Origin: Candidatus Methylophosphatis haderslevensis
GTDB taxonomy: Bacteria > Pseudomonadota > Gammaproteobacteria > Burkholderiales > Rhodocyclaceae
Assembly: GCA_016711925.1 (NCBI GenBank)
Contig: JADJSA010000018.1
Span: 310,001-374,000 of the forward strand
Direction of reading: 5' to 3'
Length of the DNA: 64,000 bases
Shown in pieces: positions 12,111-19,779 of the stretch. The notes beneath the pieces are model-generated. The model worked only from the letters and a program-made list of their open reading frames with translations, was not told where the DNA came from and did no database searches. Both the position numbers and the translations under genes were made by a program. Within the stretch, counting starts at the first letter, position 1. Each line of letters starts with the position of its first letter.

Positions 12111-13469
12111 TCACTCGCCGGCCCGCCGCTTCAGCTCGTCGATCATCCAGGCGTCGCGCGGCGCGAGAATGCCGCGCTGCTGCATGTCCTGCGCGATGCC
12201 CAGCGCCCTCGCCGCGAACGCCGCATCGCCGGTTGCCTCACCGAGCTTGACGAAGCTGACAACCAGATCGCGCTGCCATTCGGCATTGAGCGGATCGCGC
12301 GCGGCCAGTGCCTCGCGGATGGCGAGGCTCTTGCGGAAGGCGGCCAGTGCGCCCGGCCCGTCGCCCTGGGCAAGCAGCACGTCGCCGATCTTGTTGTGGC
12401 TGACCGAGAGATCGCGCTGCCATTCGGTATTGGCCGGATCGCGCGCGGCCAGCGCCTCGCGGATGGCGAGGCTCTTGCGGAAGGCGGCCAGTGCGCCCGG
12501 CCCGTCGCCCTGGGCCAGCAGCACGTCGCCGATCTTGTTGTGGCTGACCGAGAGATCGCGCTGCCACTCGGTATTGGCCGGATCGCGCCCGGCCAGCGCC
12601 TCGGCGATGGCGAGGCTCTTGCGGAAGGCGGCCAGTGCGCCCGGCCCGTCGCCCTGGGCTCGCAGCACGTCGCCGATCCTGTCATGGCTGACCGAGAGAT
12701 CGCGCTGCCATTGGGTATTGGCCGGATCGCGCGCCGCCAGCGCCTCGCGGATGGCGAGGCTGTTGCGGAAGGCGGCCAGTGCGCCCGGCCCGTCGCCCTG
12801 GGCCACCAGCACGTCGCCGATCTTCTCAAAGCTGATCGAGAGATCGCGCTGCCATTGGGTATTGGCCGGATCGCGCGCCGCCAGCGCCTCGCGGATGGCG
12901 AGGCTCTTGCGGAAGGCGGCCAGTGCGCCCGGCCCGTCGCCCTGGGCTCGCAGCACGTCGCCGATCCTGTCATGGCTGACCGAGAGATCGCGCTGCCATT
13001 GGGTATTGGCCGGATCGCGCGCCGCCAGCGCCTCGCGGATGGCGAGGCTGTTGCGGAAGGCGGCCAGTGCGCCCGGCCCGTCGCCCTGGGCCACCAGCAC
13101 GTCGCCGATCTTGTCGTGGCTGACCGAGAGATCGCGCTGCCACGCGGTATTGGCCGGATCGCGCGCGGCCAGCGCCTCGGCGATGGCGAGGCTCTTGCGG
13201 TAGGCGGCCAGTGCGCCCGGCCCGTCGCCCTGGGCTCGCAGCACGTCGCCGATCCTGGCATGGCTGACCGAGAGATCGCGGTGCCATTGGGTATTGCCCG
13301 GATCGGTCGCAAGGCGCTGCTCGGCAAGGCCAAGTGCCGCCGTGTATGCGCTGTTGGCAGCCGCCAAATCGCCGCTCGCCAGAAAGAAATCGCCCAGTCC
13401 ACCCTGGGCGGCCATTTCGCCCCAGGAATCGCCGGCGGCGCGCGCCGATTCGAGGGAGTGGGTGAACAT
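12111..13469 (-). CDS. TPR-repeat part of a frameshifted TIR-TPR protein
   Basis: Encodes 452 aa made of seven nearly identical 48-residue TPR-like units (each starting RDLSVSH..IGDVL and ending DPANTQWQ) plus a diverged last unit, ending WMIDELKRRAGE. At the DNA level this is a 144-bp tandem array over about 12.24-13.32 kb. The first codon is an ATG, but comparison with the paralogous gene at 14.8-16.0 kb shows that this ATG is internal: there GDLDGAQAMFDRSLERA reads through without a break, whereas here GDIEGAR is followed by a shift out of frame. Adding one CG dinucleotide just before the ATG would restore a single protein of about 760 aa with the TIR part. It may be translated separately by reinitiation, or the gene may be broken. 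TPR arrays usually bind proteins and could sense a partner. Confidence 0.75.
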   Translation of the reverse strand: MFTHSLESARAAGDSWGEMAAQGGLGDFFLASGDLAAANSAYTAALGLAEQRLATDPGNTQWHRDLSVSHARIGDVLRAQGDGPGALAAYRKSLAIAEALAARDPANTAWQRDLSVSHDKIGDVLVAQGDGPGALAAFRNSLAIREALAARDPANTQWQRDLSVSHDRIGDVLRAQGDGPGALAAFRKSLAIREALAARDPANTQWQRDLSISFEKIGDVLVAQGDGPGALAAFRNSLAIREALAARDPANTQWQRDLSVSHDRIGDVLRAQGDGPGALAAFRKSLAIAEALAGRDPANTEWQRDLSVSHNKIGDVLLAQGDGPGALAAFRKSLAIREALAARDPANTEWQRDLSVSHNKIGDVLLAQGDGPGALAAFRKSLAIREALAARDPLNAEWQRDLVVSFVKLGEATGDAAFAARALGIAQDMQQRGILAPRDAWMIDELKRRAGE

Positions 13470-14400
13470 CGCGGGCGCCTTCGATGTCGCCGAGCGCGAT
13501 CAGCGCGTGGCCGAGCAGCCTTGCGGTTTCGGCATGCTCGGGCTCGGCGTCGAGCGCCTTGCGATAGAAGTCGGCGGCCTTGGCCACGTCGCGCAGCAGC
13601 GCCAGGTTGGCGACGTTGCGCGCGGCCTCGGCCTGGTCGCGCTGCGCCTGGTCGGCAAGCCGGACCTGGGCCTCGTATTCGCGCTCGAAGGCGTCCTCGG
13701 CTGCCAGCGTGTTGCCACGCGCGAGTTCGGCGAACGCATTGGCCAGGCCGGGCCGCTCGCCGGCCGTGGCGCCGGCGAGCCTGGCCGCGAGGTCGTCAAT
13801 CGTGCGGCGCAGGTTCTCGATCTGCTGGGCGTCGTGCTGGCGCGCCTGCTCGAGTTCGGCAACGCGCTGCCGCGCGGCGGTGACGTCATGCAGCAGCGTG
13901 TCGAGATCCGGCCCGACCGGCAGCCGCGTGGCCGCAGCAATCTCGGCGATCAGGCGGCGGATGTCGTCTTCCCAGCCGCCCTCGCTGACCGGGCGGGCGT
14001 TCCAGTCGAACAGCGGCCGCAGTTCGGCCGGCAGGTCGGCAAGCGGCGGGATGGCCGCGCCTTCCACCAGCGTGGGCACCAGCGTGATGTCCGCGCACGA
14101 CAGCGCGCTGACCAGTTCGTGGCGCACCATGTCGTCCGGGTCGTGCAGGCGCGGCAGGTTGTCGGCGTTGGCCCAGCGCGGGCCGATCACCGCCACGCAG
14201 GCTGCGCTCTTCGCCAGCGCGCCGTCGATCGCCTCGCACCACTTGCCGACGCCGATGCTCGCCACGTCGCGGAACACCTGCTCGCGGCCGAAGCCGATGC
14301 GCAGCCAGTCGTAGATGCGCCCGCTGGCGCCGCGCGCGTCGTCGCGGCGGTAGCTGATGAAAATGCGGTCGCGTTGCGTGGATGAAGATTGGGCGCTCAT
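12970..14400 (-). CDS. TIR domain part of a frameshifted TIR-TPR protein
   Basis: The protein starts at ATG 14400 (MSAQSSSTQRDRIFISYRRDD). Residues 11-140 form a TIR domain: box 1 FISYRRDD, RVFRDVASIG-like box 2, and WCEAIDGALAKS with Glu56 near the place where NAD-cleaving TIR domains carry the catalytic Glu. A coiled-coil-like region (about 180-240, AARQRVAELEQARQ) and a first TPR (NLALLRDVAKAADFYRKAL) follow. The native frame ends near 13470, after GDIEGAR; beyond that the codons run out of frame through the repeat array to a stop at 12970. The likely original role is a TIR effector with a TPR sensor, as in bacterial immune or signalling proteins. Repeat copies A and B lie on either side of the gene. 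Confidence 0.75.
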   Translation of the reverse strand: MSAQSSSTQRDRIFISYRRDDARGASGRIYDWLRIGFGREQVFRDVASIGVGKWCEAIDGALAKSAACVAVIGPRWANADNLPRLHDPDDMVRHELVSALSCADITLVPTLVEGAAIPPLADLPAELRPLFDWNARPVSEGGWEDDIRRLIAEIAAATRLPVGPDLDTLLHDVTAARQRVAELEQARQHDAQQIENLRRTIDDLAARLAGATAGERPGLANAFAELARGNTLAAEDAFEREYEAQVRLADQAQRDQAEAARNVANLALLRDVAKAADFYRKALDAEPEHAETARLLGHALIALGDIEGARDVHPLPRIGARRRRFLGRNGRPGWTGRFLSGERRFGGCQQRIHGGTWPCRAAPCDRSGQYPMAPRSLGQPCQDRRRAASPGRRAGRTGRLPQEPRHRRGAGRARSGQYRVAARSLGQPRQDRRRAGGPGRRAGRTGRLPQQPRHPRGAGGARSGQYPMAARSLGQP

Positions 14401-14549
14401 CGATTTGCCGGCGTGGCGGTGGGCGAACCGGCTGGGCGGCCGGTTGATGCCGGATGGATTGTATGCGTTTCGCCGGCCGCCGGCGTGACCGCCAATCGGC
14501 TCGCCATGCGGCCATTCGTCGCGGCCGCGCAGGGCCAATGCCGCTCATG

Positions 14550-14668
14550 CCCGGCATCGCTGGAAGCCGCGCCGGGTGGCGTTCTGCAGCATGGCAAGGC
14601 CGCGAGCAAGCACTGGTGCGGCTTTCGAGGCAGGCATGCCGAAGAGCGCCTGTCCATGCGGCGCGCAG
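14550..14668. repeat. Intergenic palindromic repeat, copy B
   Basis: Closely similar to copy A, including the flank CCCGGCATCGCTGGAAGCC on the left and CGCCTGTCCATGCGGC on the right. It lies between the two TIR-TPR genes, upstream of the first one and downstream of the 3' end of the second. Confidence 0.75.
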
Positions 14669-14818
14669 GCAGACGCGTTGGCGGTCCGGCTTCCCGCCGG
14701 GCGTTGCGCAGCGGCGTTCGCTACGGCGCTTGCAGCGACGCAACCTGCGGCAACCGGGCCAGTTCGTCGTCGAACCACGCGATCCAGTCCTGATTCGGCA
14801 GCAATCGCCCGGCGGCTT

Positions 14819-16027
14819 TCAACGTGAGCAGGATGTCCCGGCCGCGCAGCAAATGGCCGCGCCGCGCCCGACGCTCTGCCCGCGATCCAGGCGACCGAGC
14901 CTGGCGCATGACAATGCCACATCGGTTTGACATTGCAGGCTGGCCGGATCGTGTGCCAGGCGCTGCTCGGCCAGGTGCAGCGCCGCCTTGTAGGCCATGA
15001 TGGCGGCGGCCGCCCTTCCGCTTGCCCGGTACACGTCGCCGAGCCCGGTCTGCGCGGCCATCCTGCCCCACGAGTTGCCGATCACACGGGCCCGTTCGAG
15101 CGAGCGGTCAAACATCGCTTGCGCCCCGTCCAGGTCGCCCAGCGCAATCAGCACCTGGCCGAGCAGCCGCGTGGTTTCGCCGTGGTCCGGCTCGGCCGCC
15201 AGCGCTTTGCGATAGAAGGTTGCCGCCTTGGCCGAATCGCGCAGCAGCGCGAAGTTGGCGACATTGCGCGCGGCTTGCGCGATGCCGTGGCGCGCATCCG
15301 TGCCCCGGTCCGCTTGCGCCTCGCAGTCGCGCTCGAAAGCGGCTTCGGCGGGCAGCGGGTTGCCTTGCGCCAGTTCGGCGAACGCCGCGGCCAGGGCGCG
15401 GCGCTCGCCGGCCGGGGCCAGCGCCAGCTTGCCGGCCAGCTCGTCGATACTGCGACGCTGCGCGCCGATCTGCTCCGGCTGCAGTTGCAGCGCCCGTTCC
15501 CGTTCGGCCACGCGCTGGCGGGCGCGGATCATGATGTCGATATCCGGCGCGACGGCGAGCCCGGTGGCCGCCGCGATTTCGTCGCTCAGTGCGCGGATGT
15601 CGTCGTTCCAGCAGCTCTCGCGCAGCAGGCGGGTGCTGCGCCCGCTGAACAGCGCCTTCAGTGCGGCGGGCAGATCGGCAAGTTCGGGCACCGTCGCGCC
15701 TTCGACCAGCGTGGGCAGCAGCGTGATGTCGGCACAGGCCAGCGCGCCCAGCAGTTCGTGGCGCACCCTGTCGTGCGGATCGTGCAGCCGGGCCAGGTTG
15801 TCGGCGTCGGCGCAGCGCGGGCCGATCAGCGCCACGAAGACGGCGCTCTTTGCCAGCGCGGCATCGATCCGGTCGCGCCACGTGTCCTCATCGAGGCTTG
15901 TCGAGTCGTGAAGCACGCGCTCGCCGCCGAAACCGACACGCAGCCAGTCGACGACGCGCCCGCTCACCCCGCGGGCATCGTCGCCACAGTAGTTGATGAA
16001 AATGTGCTGGCGTGCGGTGGGCTGCAA
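14819..16027 (-). CDS. Second TIR-TPR protein, diverged and frameshifted at its 3' end
   Basis: A 402-aa paralogue of the preceding gene. The TIR domain is recognisable but degenerate: box 1 reads FINYCGDD instead of FISYRRDD, and the Glu of the first copy is Asp52 here (WRDRIDAALAKS). A coiled-coil-like linker and two or three TPR units follow, without the repeat expansion of the first gene. The last 25 or so residues (GQSVGRGAAICC...) look like an out-of-frame tail. In another frame the DNA continues with GRDILLTLKAAGRLLPNQ and FDDELARL to a TAG at 14721, matching the C-terminal pattern of such proteins, so a frameshift near 14850-14900 has cut the gene. It may be a decaying duplicate. Confidence 0.7.
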   Translation of the reverse strand: MQPTARQHIFINYCGDDARGVSGRVVDWLRVGFGGERVLHDSTSLDEDTWRDRIDAALAKSAVFVALIGPRCADADNLARLHDPHDRVRHELLGALACADITLLPTLVEGATVPELADLPAALKALFSGRSTRLLRESCWNDDIRALSDEIAAATGLAVAPDIDIMIRARQRVAERERALQLQPEQIGAQRRSIDELAGKLALAPAGERRALAAAFAELAQGNPLPAEAAFERDCEAQADRGTDARHGIAQAARNVANFALLRDSAKAATFYRKALAAEPDHGETTRLLGQVLIALGDLDGAQAMFDRSLERARVIGNSWGRMAAQTGLGDVYRASGRAAAAIMAYKAALHLAEQRLAHDPASLQCQTDVALSCARLGRLDRGQSVGRGAAICCAAGTSCSR

Positions 16028-16209
16028 TTGGCGGTTTGTCTATGCCATTGGTTGGTGGCGGGCGAAAGGCAAATTTCGCCGCTTCGATGTCGCAGGCACT
16101 ATATGCCATTTGGCAGGGTGGTTCGCCCCCCTCTCCAGACTCGCGCGTTTCGCTGTAAAGTGGCGACCCTCGAACGCTGGCGCAATCCACCGCAAGGACC
16201 GCACCGCAC

Positions 16210-16827
16210 ATGCCATCGATCTACGATCTGAAACCGCGCTTCCAGGCGCTGCTGCGCCCGCTGGTGGTGCGGCTCCATGCCGCCGGGGTGACCGCCAATC
16301 AGGTCACCCTGCTGGCGTGCGCGGTGTCGCTGGCGGTCGGCGCCGCACTCTGCCTGGCGCCGGAACGCCGGCCGCTGTTCGCGCTGATTCCGCTGTGGAT
16401 GCTGCTGCGCATGGGGCTCAACGCGATCGACGGCATGCTGGCGCGCGAGTTCGGGCAGAAGTCTTCGCTCGGCGCCTACCTGAACGAACTGACCGACGTG
16501 TTCTCCGACGCGGCGCTTTATCTGCCGTTCGCCTTCCTGCCGCACTTCGCGCCGTTGTGGGTGTGTGCCGCGATCGGCCTGGCGATGGCAAGCGAATACG
16601 CCGGCGTGCTCGGCCTGATGGTCGGCGCCACGCGCCGCTACGACGGTCCGCTGGGCAAGAGCGACCGCGCATTCGTGTTCGGCCTGCTCGGCCTGTGCAT
16701 CGCGCTCGGCATGGCGCCGGCGCCCTGGCAGGACTGGATCATGCCCGCGCTTTGCGTGCTGCTCGCGCTCACCCTGATCAACCGCGTGCGCGCCGGTCTG
16801 GCAGAATCGCGCCTCGGCGGCGGCTGA
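16210..16827 (+). CDS. CDP-alcohol phosphatidyltransferase family protein (YnbA-like)
   Basis: A membrane enzyme of 205 aa with about six hydrophobic segments. The family motif is present in altered form: N71-A-I-D74-G75-M-L-A78-R79, then G88, N92 and D96. The canonical pattern has Asp at the first and third acidic positions (here Asn71 and Asn92). It is followed, with tight spacing and overlaps, by an acyltransferase and a CdsA-like gene, so the three look like a phospholipid-modifying operon similar in content to E. coli ynbA-ynbB. The acceptor alcohol is unknown. Confidence 0.85.
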   Translation: MPSIYDLKPRFQALLRPLVVRLHAAGVTANQVTLLACAVSLAVGAALCLAPERRPLFALIPLWMLLRMGLNAIDGMLAREFGQKSSLGAYLNELTDVFSDAALYLPFAFLPHFAPLWVCAAIGLAMASEYAGVLGLMVGATRRYDGPLGKSDRAFVFGLLGLCIALGMAPAPWQDWIMPALCVLLALTLINRVRAGLAESRLGGG

Positions 16828-16856
16828 GCCGGCCGCGCCCTTACCAAACCCTCGTC

Positions 16857-17483
16857 ATGGTCGAACATCTTCTGGCAAGTGCCATTTCCGCAGTGGCCCG
16901 TGCGCTCACCGGCGCGCGGGCGCTGTGGCGCGGCTGCGCGCCGCAGCCGGTGCAGCGCGTGTATTTCGGCAACCACAGCAGCCATGCCGATTTCGTGCTG
17001 ATCTGGTCGTCGCTGCCGCCGGATTTGCGGCGGCAGACGCGCCCGGTGGCGGGCGCCGACTACTGGGACCGCGGCGGCCTGCGCGGCTACATCATCCACC
17101 GCGTGTTTCGCGGCGTGCTGGTCGAGCGCGAGCGCAGGGAGGGCGGCGCCGACCCGATCGCGACGATGGTCGGCGCGCTCGACGAAGGCGCCTCGCTGAT
17201 CGTCTTTCCCGAGGGCACGCGCAATCTGCAGGATGGCCTGCTGCCGTTCAAGAGCGGCATCTTCCGCCTCGCCCAGGCGCGCCCGGCGGTCGAGTTCGTG
17301 CCGGTGTGGCTGGACAACCTCAAGCGCGTGATGCCCAAGGGCAAGCTGCTGCCGCTGCCGATTCTATGCACGGTGAGTTTCGGTGCGCCGATCAGGCTGG
17401 CCGACGGCGAATCGCGCGAGGCTTTTCTGGCGCGCACCCGCGCGGCGCTGCTCGGCCTGGCGCCGCAGGAGAGCGGATCATGA
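16857..17483 (+). CDS. 1-acyl-glycerol-3-phosphate acyltransferase-like protein (PlsC family)
   Basis: A 208-aa acyltransferase of the PlsC/LPLAT superfamily, likely acting on lysophospholipid at the inner membrane. The HX4D motif is NHSSHAD with H40 and D45, and FPEGTR is at 117-122, matching the catalytic and phosphate-binding blocks. The ATG at 16857 lies 29 bp after the CDP-alcohol phosphotransferase gene; the open frame extends far upstream but only as an antisense-type frame over another gene. The stop overlaps the start of the CdsA-like gene (ATGA). Together they could make a phosphatidate pool, activate it with CTP and transfer it to an alcohol. Confidence 0.88.
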   Translation: MVEHLLASAISAVARALTGARALWRGCAPQPVQRVYFGNHSSHADFVLIWSSLPPDLRRQTRPVAGADYWDRGGLRGYIIHRVFRGVLVERERREGGADPIATMVGALDEGASLIVFPEGTRNLQDGLLPFKSGIFRLAQARPAVEFVPVWLDNLKRVMPKGKLLPLPILCTVSFGAPIRLADGESREAFLARTRAALLGLAPQESGS

Positions 17484-18445
17484 TGACTTCGGGCATGTCG
17501 CCGGCGGCGCAGGCGCAGACCATGCTGCTGTTCCAGGGCATCGGCGGTGCGCTGCTGGTGGCCTCGCTGGCCGGCTTTGCGCTCAAGCTCAAAGTCGGCC
17601 TGGCTACCGCGCATCCGGTGATCGACAACCTCAATTCGCGCATCAAGGCCTGGTGGGCGATGGTGGCGGTGATCGGCCTGTCGTTCGTGTTCGGCGCGGC
17701 CGGCGTGATCGTGCTGTTCTTCCTGATCTCGTTTTTCGCGCTGCGCGAGTTCATCACGCTCACCCCCACCCGCGCCGGCGATTACCACGCGCTGGCCGCC
17801 AGCTTCTACCTCGCGCTGCCGCTGCAGTACCTGCTGATCTGGTTCGACTGGTACGGCCTCTATTCGATCTTCATTCCAGTCTATGGCTTCCTGGTGCTGG
17901 CGATCCTCGCCACCGCCGGCGGCGAAACCGCGCGCTTTCTCGAGCGCGCCGCCAAGGTGCAGTGGGGGCTGATGATCTGCGTCTACTGCATCTCGCATGT
18001 GCCGGCGCTGCTCACGCTGCCAATTCCCGGCTACGAGGGGCGCAACCTGTTGCTGATCGCCTTTCTCGTCATCGTCGTGCAGTCGTCGGACGTTCTGCAG
18101 TACGTGTGGGGCAAGCTGCTGGGCAGGCACAAGATCGCGCCGCAGTTGTCGCCGTCGAAAACCGTCGAGGGCTTCGTCGGCGGTGTCGCTTCGGCCACCG
18201 CGCTGGGTGCGGCGCTGTGGTGGGTCACGCCGTTCGCGCCCTGGCAGGCGGCGCTGATGGCGCTGGCGATCAACCTGATGGGATTTCTCGGCGGCCTGGT
18301 CATGTCCGCCATCAAGCGCGACCGCGGCGTGAAAGACTGGGGCCAGATGATCGAAGGCCACGGCGGCATGCTCGACCGCCTCGATTCGGTGTGCTTCGCC
18401 GCGCCGATCTTCTTCCACTTGACGCGCTATTGGTGGGTGCCGTAG
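17480..18445 (+). CDS. Phosphatidate cytidylyltransferase (CdsA-like)
   Basis: Makes CDP-diacylglycerol from phosphatidate and CTP. The protein is 321 aa with about eight membrane segments. The C-terminal signature is complete: SPSKTVEGFVGG, then KRDRGVKDWGQMIEGHGGMLDRLDS, the CdsA consensus. ATG at 17480 overlaps the stop of the acyltransferase gene. As the housekeeping cdsA usually lies in the frr-uppS-dxr region, this is probably a second, specialised enzyme serving the upstream CDP-alcohol phosphotransferase. Confidence 0.9.
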   Translation: MMTSGMSPAAQAQTMLLFQGIGGALLVASLAGFALKLKVGLATAHPVIDNLNSRIKAWWAMVAVIGLSFVFGAAGVIVLFFLISFFALREFITLTPTRAGDYHALAASFYLALPLQYLLIWFDWYGLYSIFIPVYGFLVLAILATAGGETARFLERAAKVQWGLMICVYCISHVPALLTLPIPGYEGRNLLLIAFLVIVVQSSDVLQYVWGKLLGRHKIAPQLSPSKTVEGFVGGVASATALGAALWWVTPFAPWQAALMALAINLMGFLGGLVMSAIKRDRGVKDWGQMIEGHGGMLDRLDSVCFAAPIFFHLTRYWWVP

Positions 18446-18457
18446 AAGTTGAACGCG

Positions 18458-19618
18458 ATGAACCCGCCCGCACCCGCCAGCACGGTCGACGATCGCGTCG
18501 AACTCGAGCGCATCCGCGTCTTCTTCGGCCATGCCGCCGGCAACATGGTCAACGTGATGATCGGCGCGGTGCTGATCGTCATCGTGCTGCGCATGGGCGG
18601 CGTTGGCGACGCGCTGCTGGCCGCCTGGTTCCTGCCGCTGGCGGCGGTGTGCGCCGGCGTGCCGCTGTTCGAGCGCCATGTCAAGCGGGTCGGCATCAAC
18701 GCCGCCAATTGCCGGCGCCTGCGCGACATCCGCATCGGCTTCGGCGCCGTCATGGCATCGTTCTACGGCATCGCCGGCTTCCTGCTGCCCGAGTCGGGGG
18801 TGCAGGTGCACGACACCTTCCTGTTCATCATCGTCTCGGCGATGGTGATGGTGGCCACCCTCGGCTACACGGTGATGCCTCTGTACTACCTGGTGCTCGA
18901 CGGCGTGAGCCTGCTGCCGCTGACCGCGCACTTCGCCTGGCGCGCCGCCACGGGCGGCGACAGCTACTACCTGCTGCTGCTGATCGTCGCCATCGTCTGG
19001 CAGGCGGTGGTGCTGGCCAAGGCGCGGCGCGTCTCGGCCACCACCATCGGCGCGATCGAACTCAATTGGCGCCTGCGCGACGAGATCGAGGAACACGACC
19101 GCACCAAGGAGGCGATACGCCACATGGCGCTGCACGACGTGCTGACCGGCCTGGCCAACCGCCGCTACTTCGAAGACATGCTGGCGCGGGCGTTGAGCAA
19201 CGCCCTGCGCGAAGGCGGCTGCTTCGGCCTGGTGCTGATCGACCTGGACGGATTCAAGCCGATCAACGACCGCTACGGCCACGCGGTCGGCGACGTGGTG
19301 CTCAAGGCGGTGGCCGAGCGCCTGCTGCGCATGACGCGCGCCGGCGATTTCTGCGCGCGCATCGGCGGCGACGAATTCACCGTGATCTTGGGCGGCATCG
19401 ACGGCGAGGCCGACCTGATCCAGGTTGCCGACAAGATTCGCGCCGCGCTGGCCGAGCCGGTGCCGCTTGGCGACGGCAAGTCGGTGGCGATCGGCGCCAG
19501 CGTCGGCCACGCGATCTGCCCCGACGACGGCCCCGGCCCGGAAAACCTGGTTGCCGTGGCCGACCGGCGCATGTACCAGGCCAAACAAGGCGGCAAGGCG
19601 CGCGCGGAGGCGCAGTAG
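18458..19618 (+). CDS. Membrane-bound GGDEF diguanylate cyclase
   Basis: Makes c-di-GMP from two GTP. The 386-aa product has about six membrane helices (residues 25-195), a short linker helix (LRDEIEEHDRTKEAIRHMALHD) and a GGDEF domain (about 210-380) with DVLTGLANRR, DLDGFKPINDRYGH and the intact active-site GGDEF at about 303-307. No RxxD inhibitory site is obvious five residues upstream of the motif. ATG 18458 is taken; a TTG nine bases earlier is possible. It starts 12 bp after the CdsA-like gene, so lipid synthesis and c-di-GMP signalling may be co-transcribed. Confidence 0.9.
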   Translation: MNPPAPASTVDDRVELERIRVFFGHAAGNMVNVMIGAVLIVIVLRMGGVGDALLAAWFLPLAAVCAGVPLFERHVKRVGINAANCRRLRDIRIGFGAVMASFYGIAGFLLPESGVQVHDTFLFIIVSAMVMVATLGYTVMPLYYLVLDGVSLLPLTAHFAWRAATGGDSYYLLLLIVAIVWQAVVLAKARRVSATTIGAIELNWRLRDEIEEHDRTKEAIRHMALHDVLTGLANRRYFEDMLARALSNALREGGCFGLVLIDLDGFKPINDRYGHAVGDVVLKAVAERLLRMTRAGDFCARIGGDEFTVILGGIDGEADLIQVADKIRAALAEPVPLGDGKSVAIGASVGHAICPDDGPGPENLVAVADRRMYQAKQGGKARAEAQ

Positions 19619-19640
19619 CCAGGAAAATCGCCCAACCACC

Positions 19641-19755
19641 GGCCTGCGAGCCGCGTGGAATGGCGATCTTCAGGGTGGCAAGGCTGCAAGCCAGCAGTGG
19701 CGCGGCCTGTGCGGCAGGCAGGCTGTAGAGCGCCTGTCCATGCGCCTCGCAGGCC
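19641..19755. repeat. Intergenic palindromic repeat, copy C
   Basis: Begins GGCCTGCGAGCCGCGTGGAA and ends CGCCTGTCCATGCGCCTCGCAGGCC, so both ends are near reverse complements. It is very similar to copy D; together they border the NB-ARC-TPR gene, C lying just after its stop. Confidence 0.8.
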
Positions 19756-19779
19756 GGCAGGTGGCGGAATTTCTGCGCG

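Noticed and set aside
12240..13320. Regularly spaced repeats that could be a CRISPR array
   Set aside because: The unit is 144 bp throughout with no variable spacers, and it encodes in-frame TPR units.
17087..19639. A minus-strand open frame of 850 codons opposite the lipid and GGDEF genes
   Set aside because: Same artefact: antisense to three well-defined genes, with repetitive His/Asp/Arg composition.
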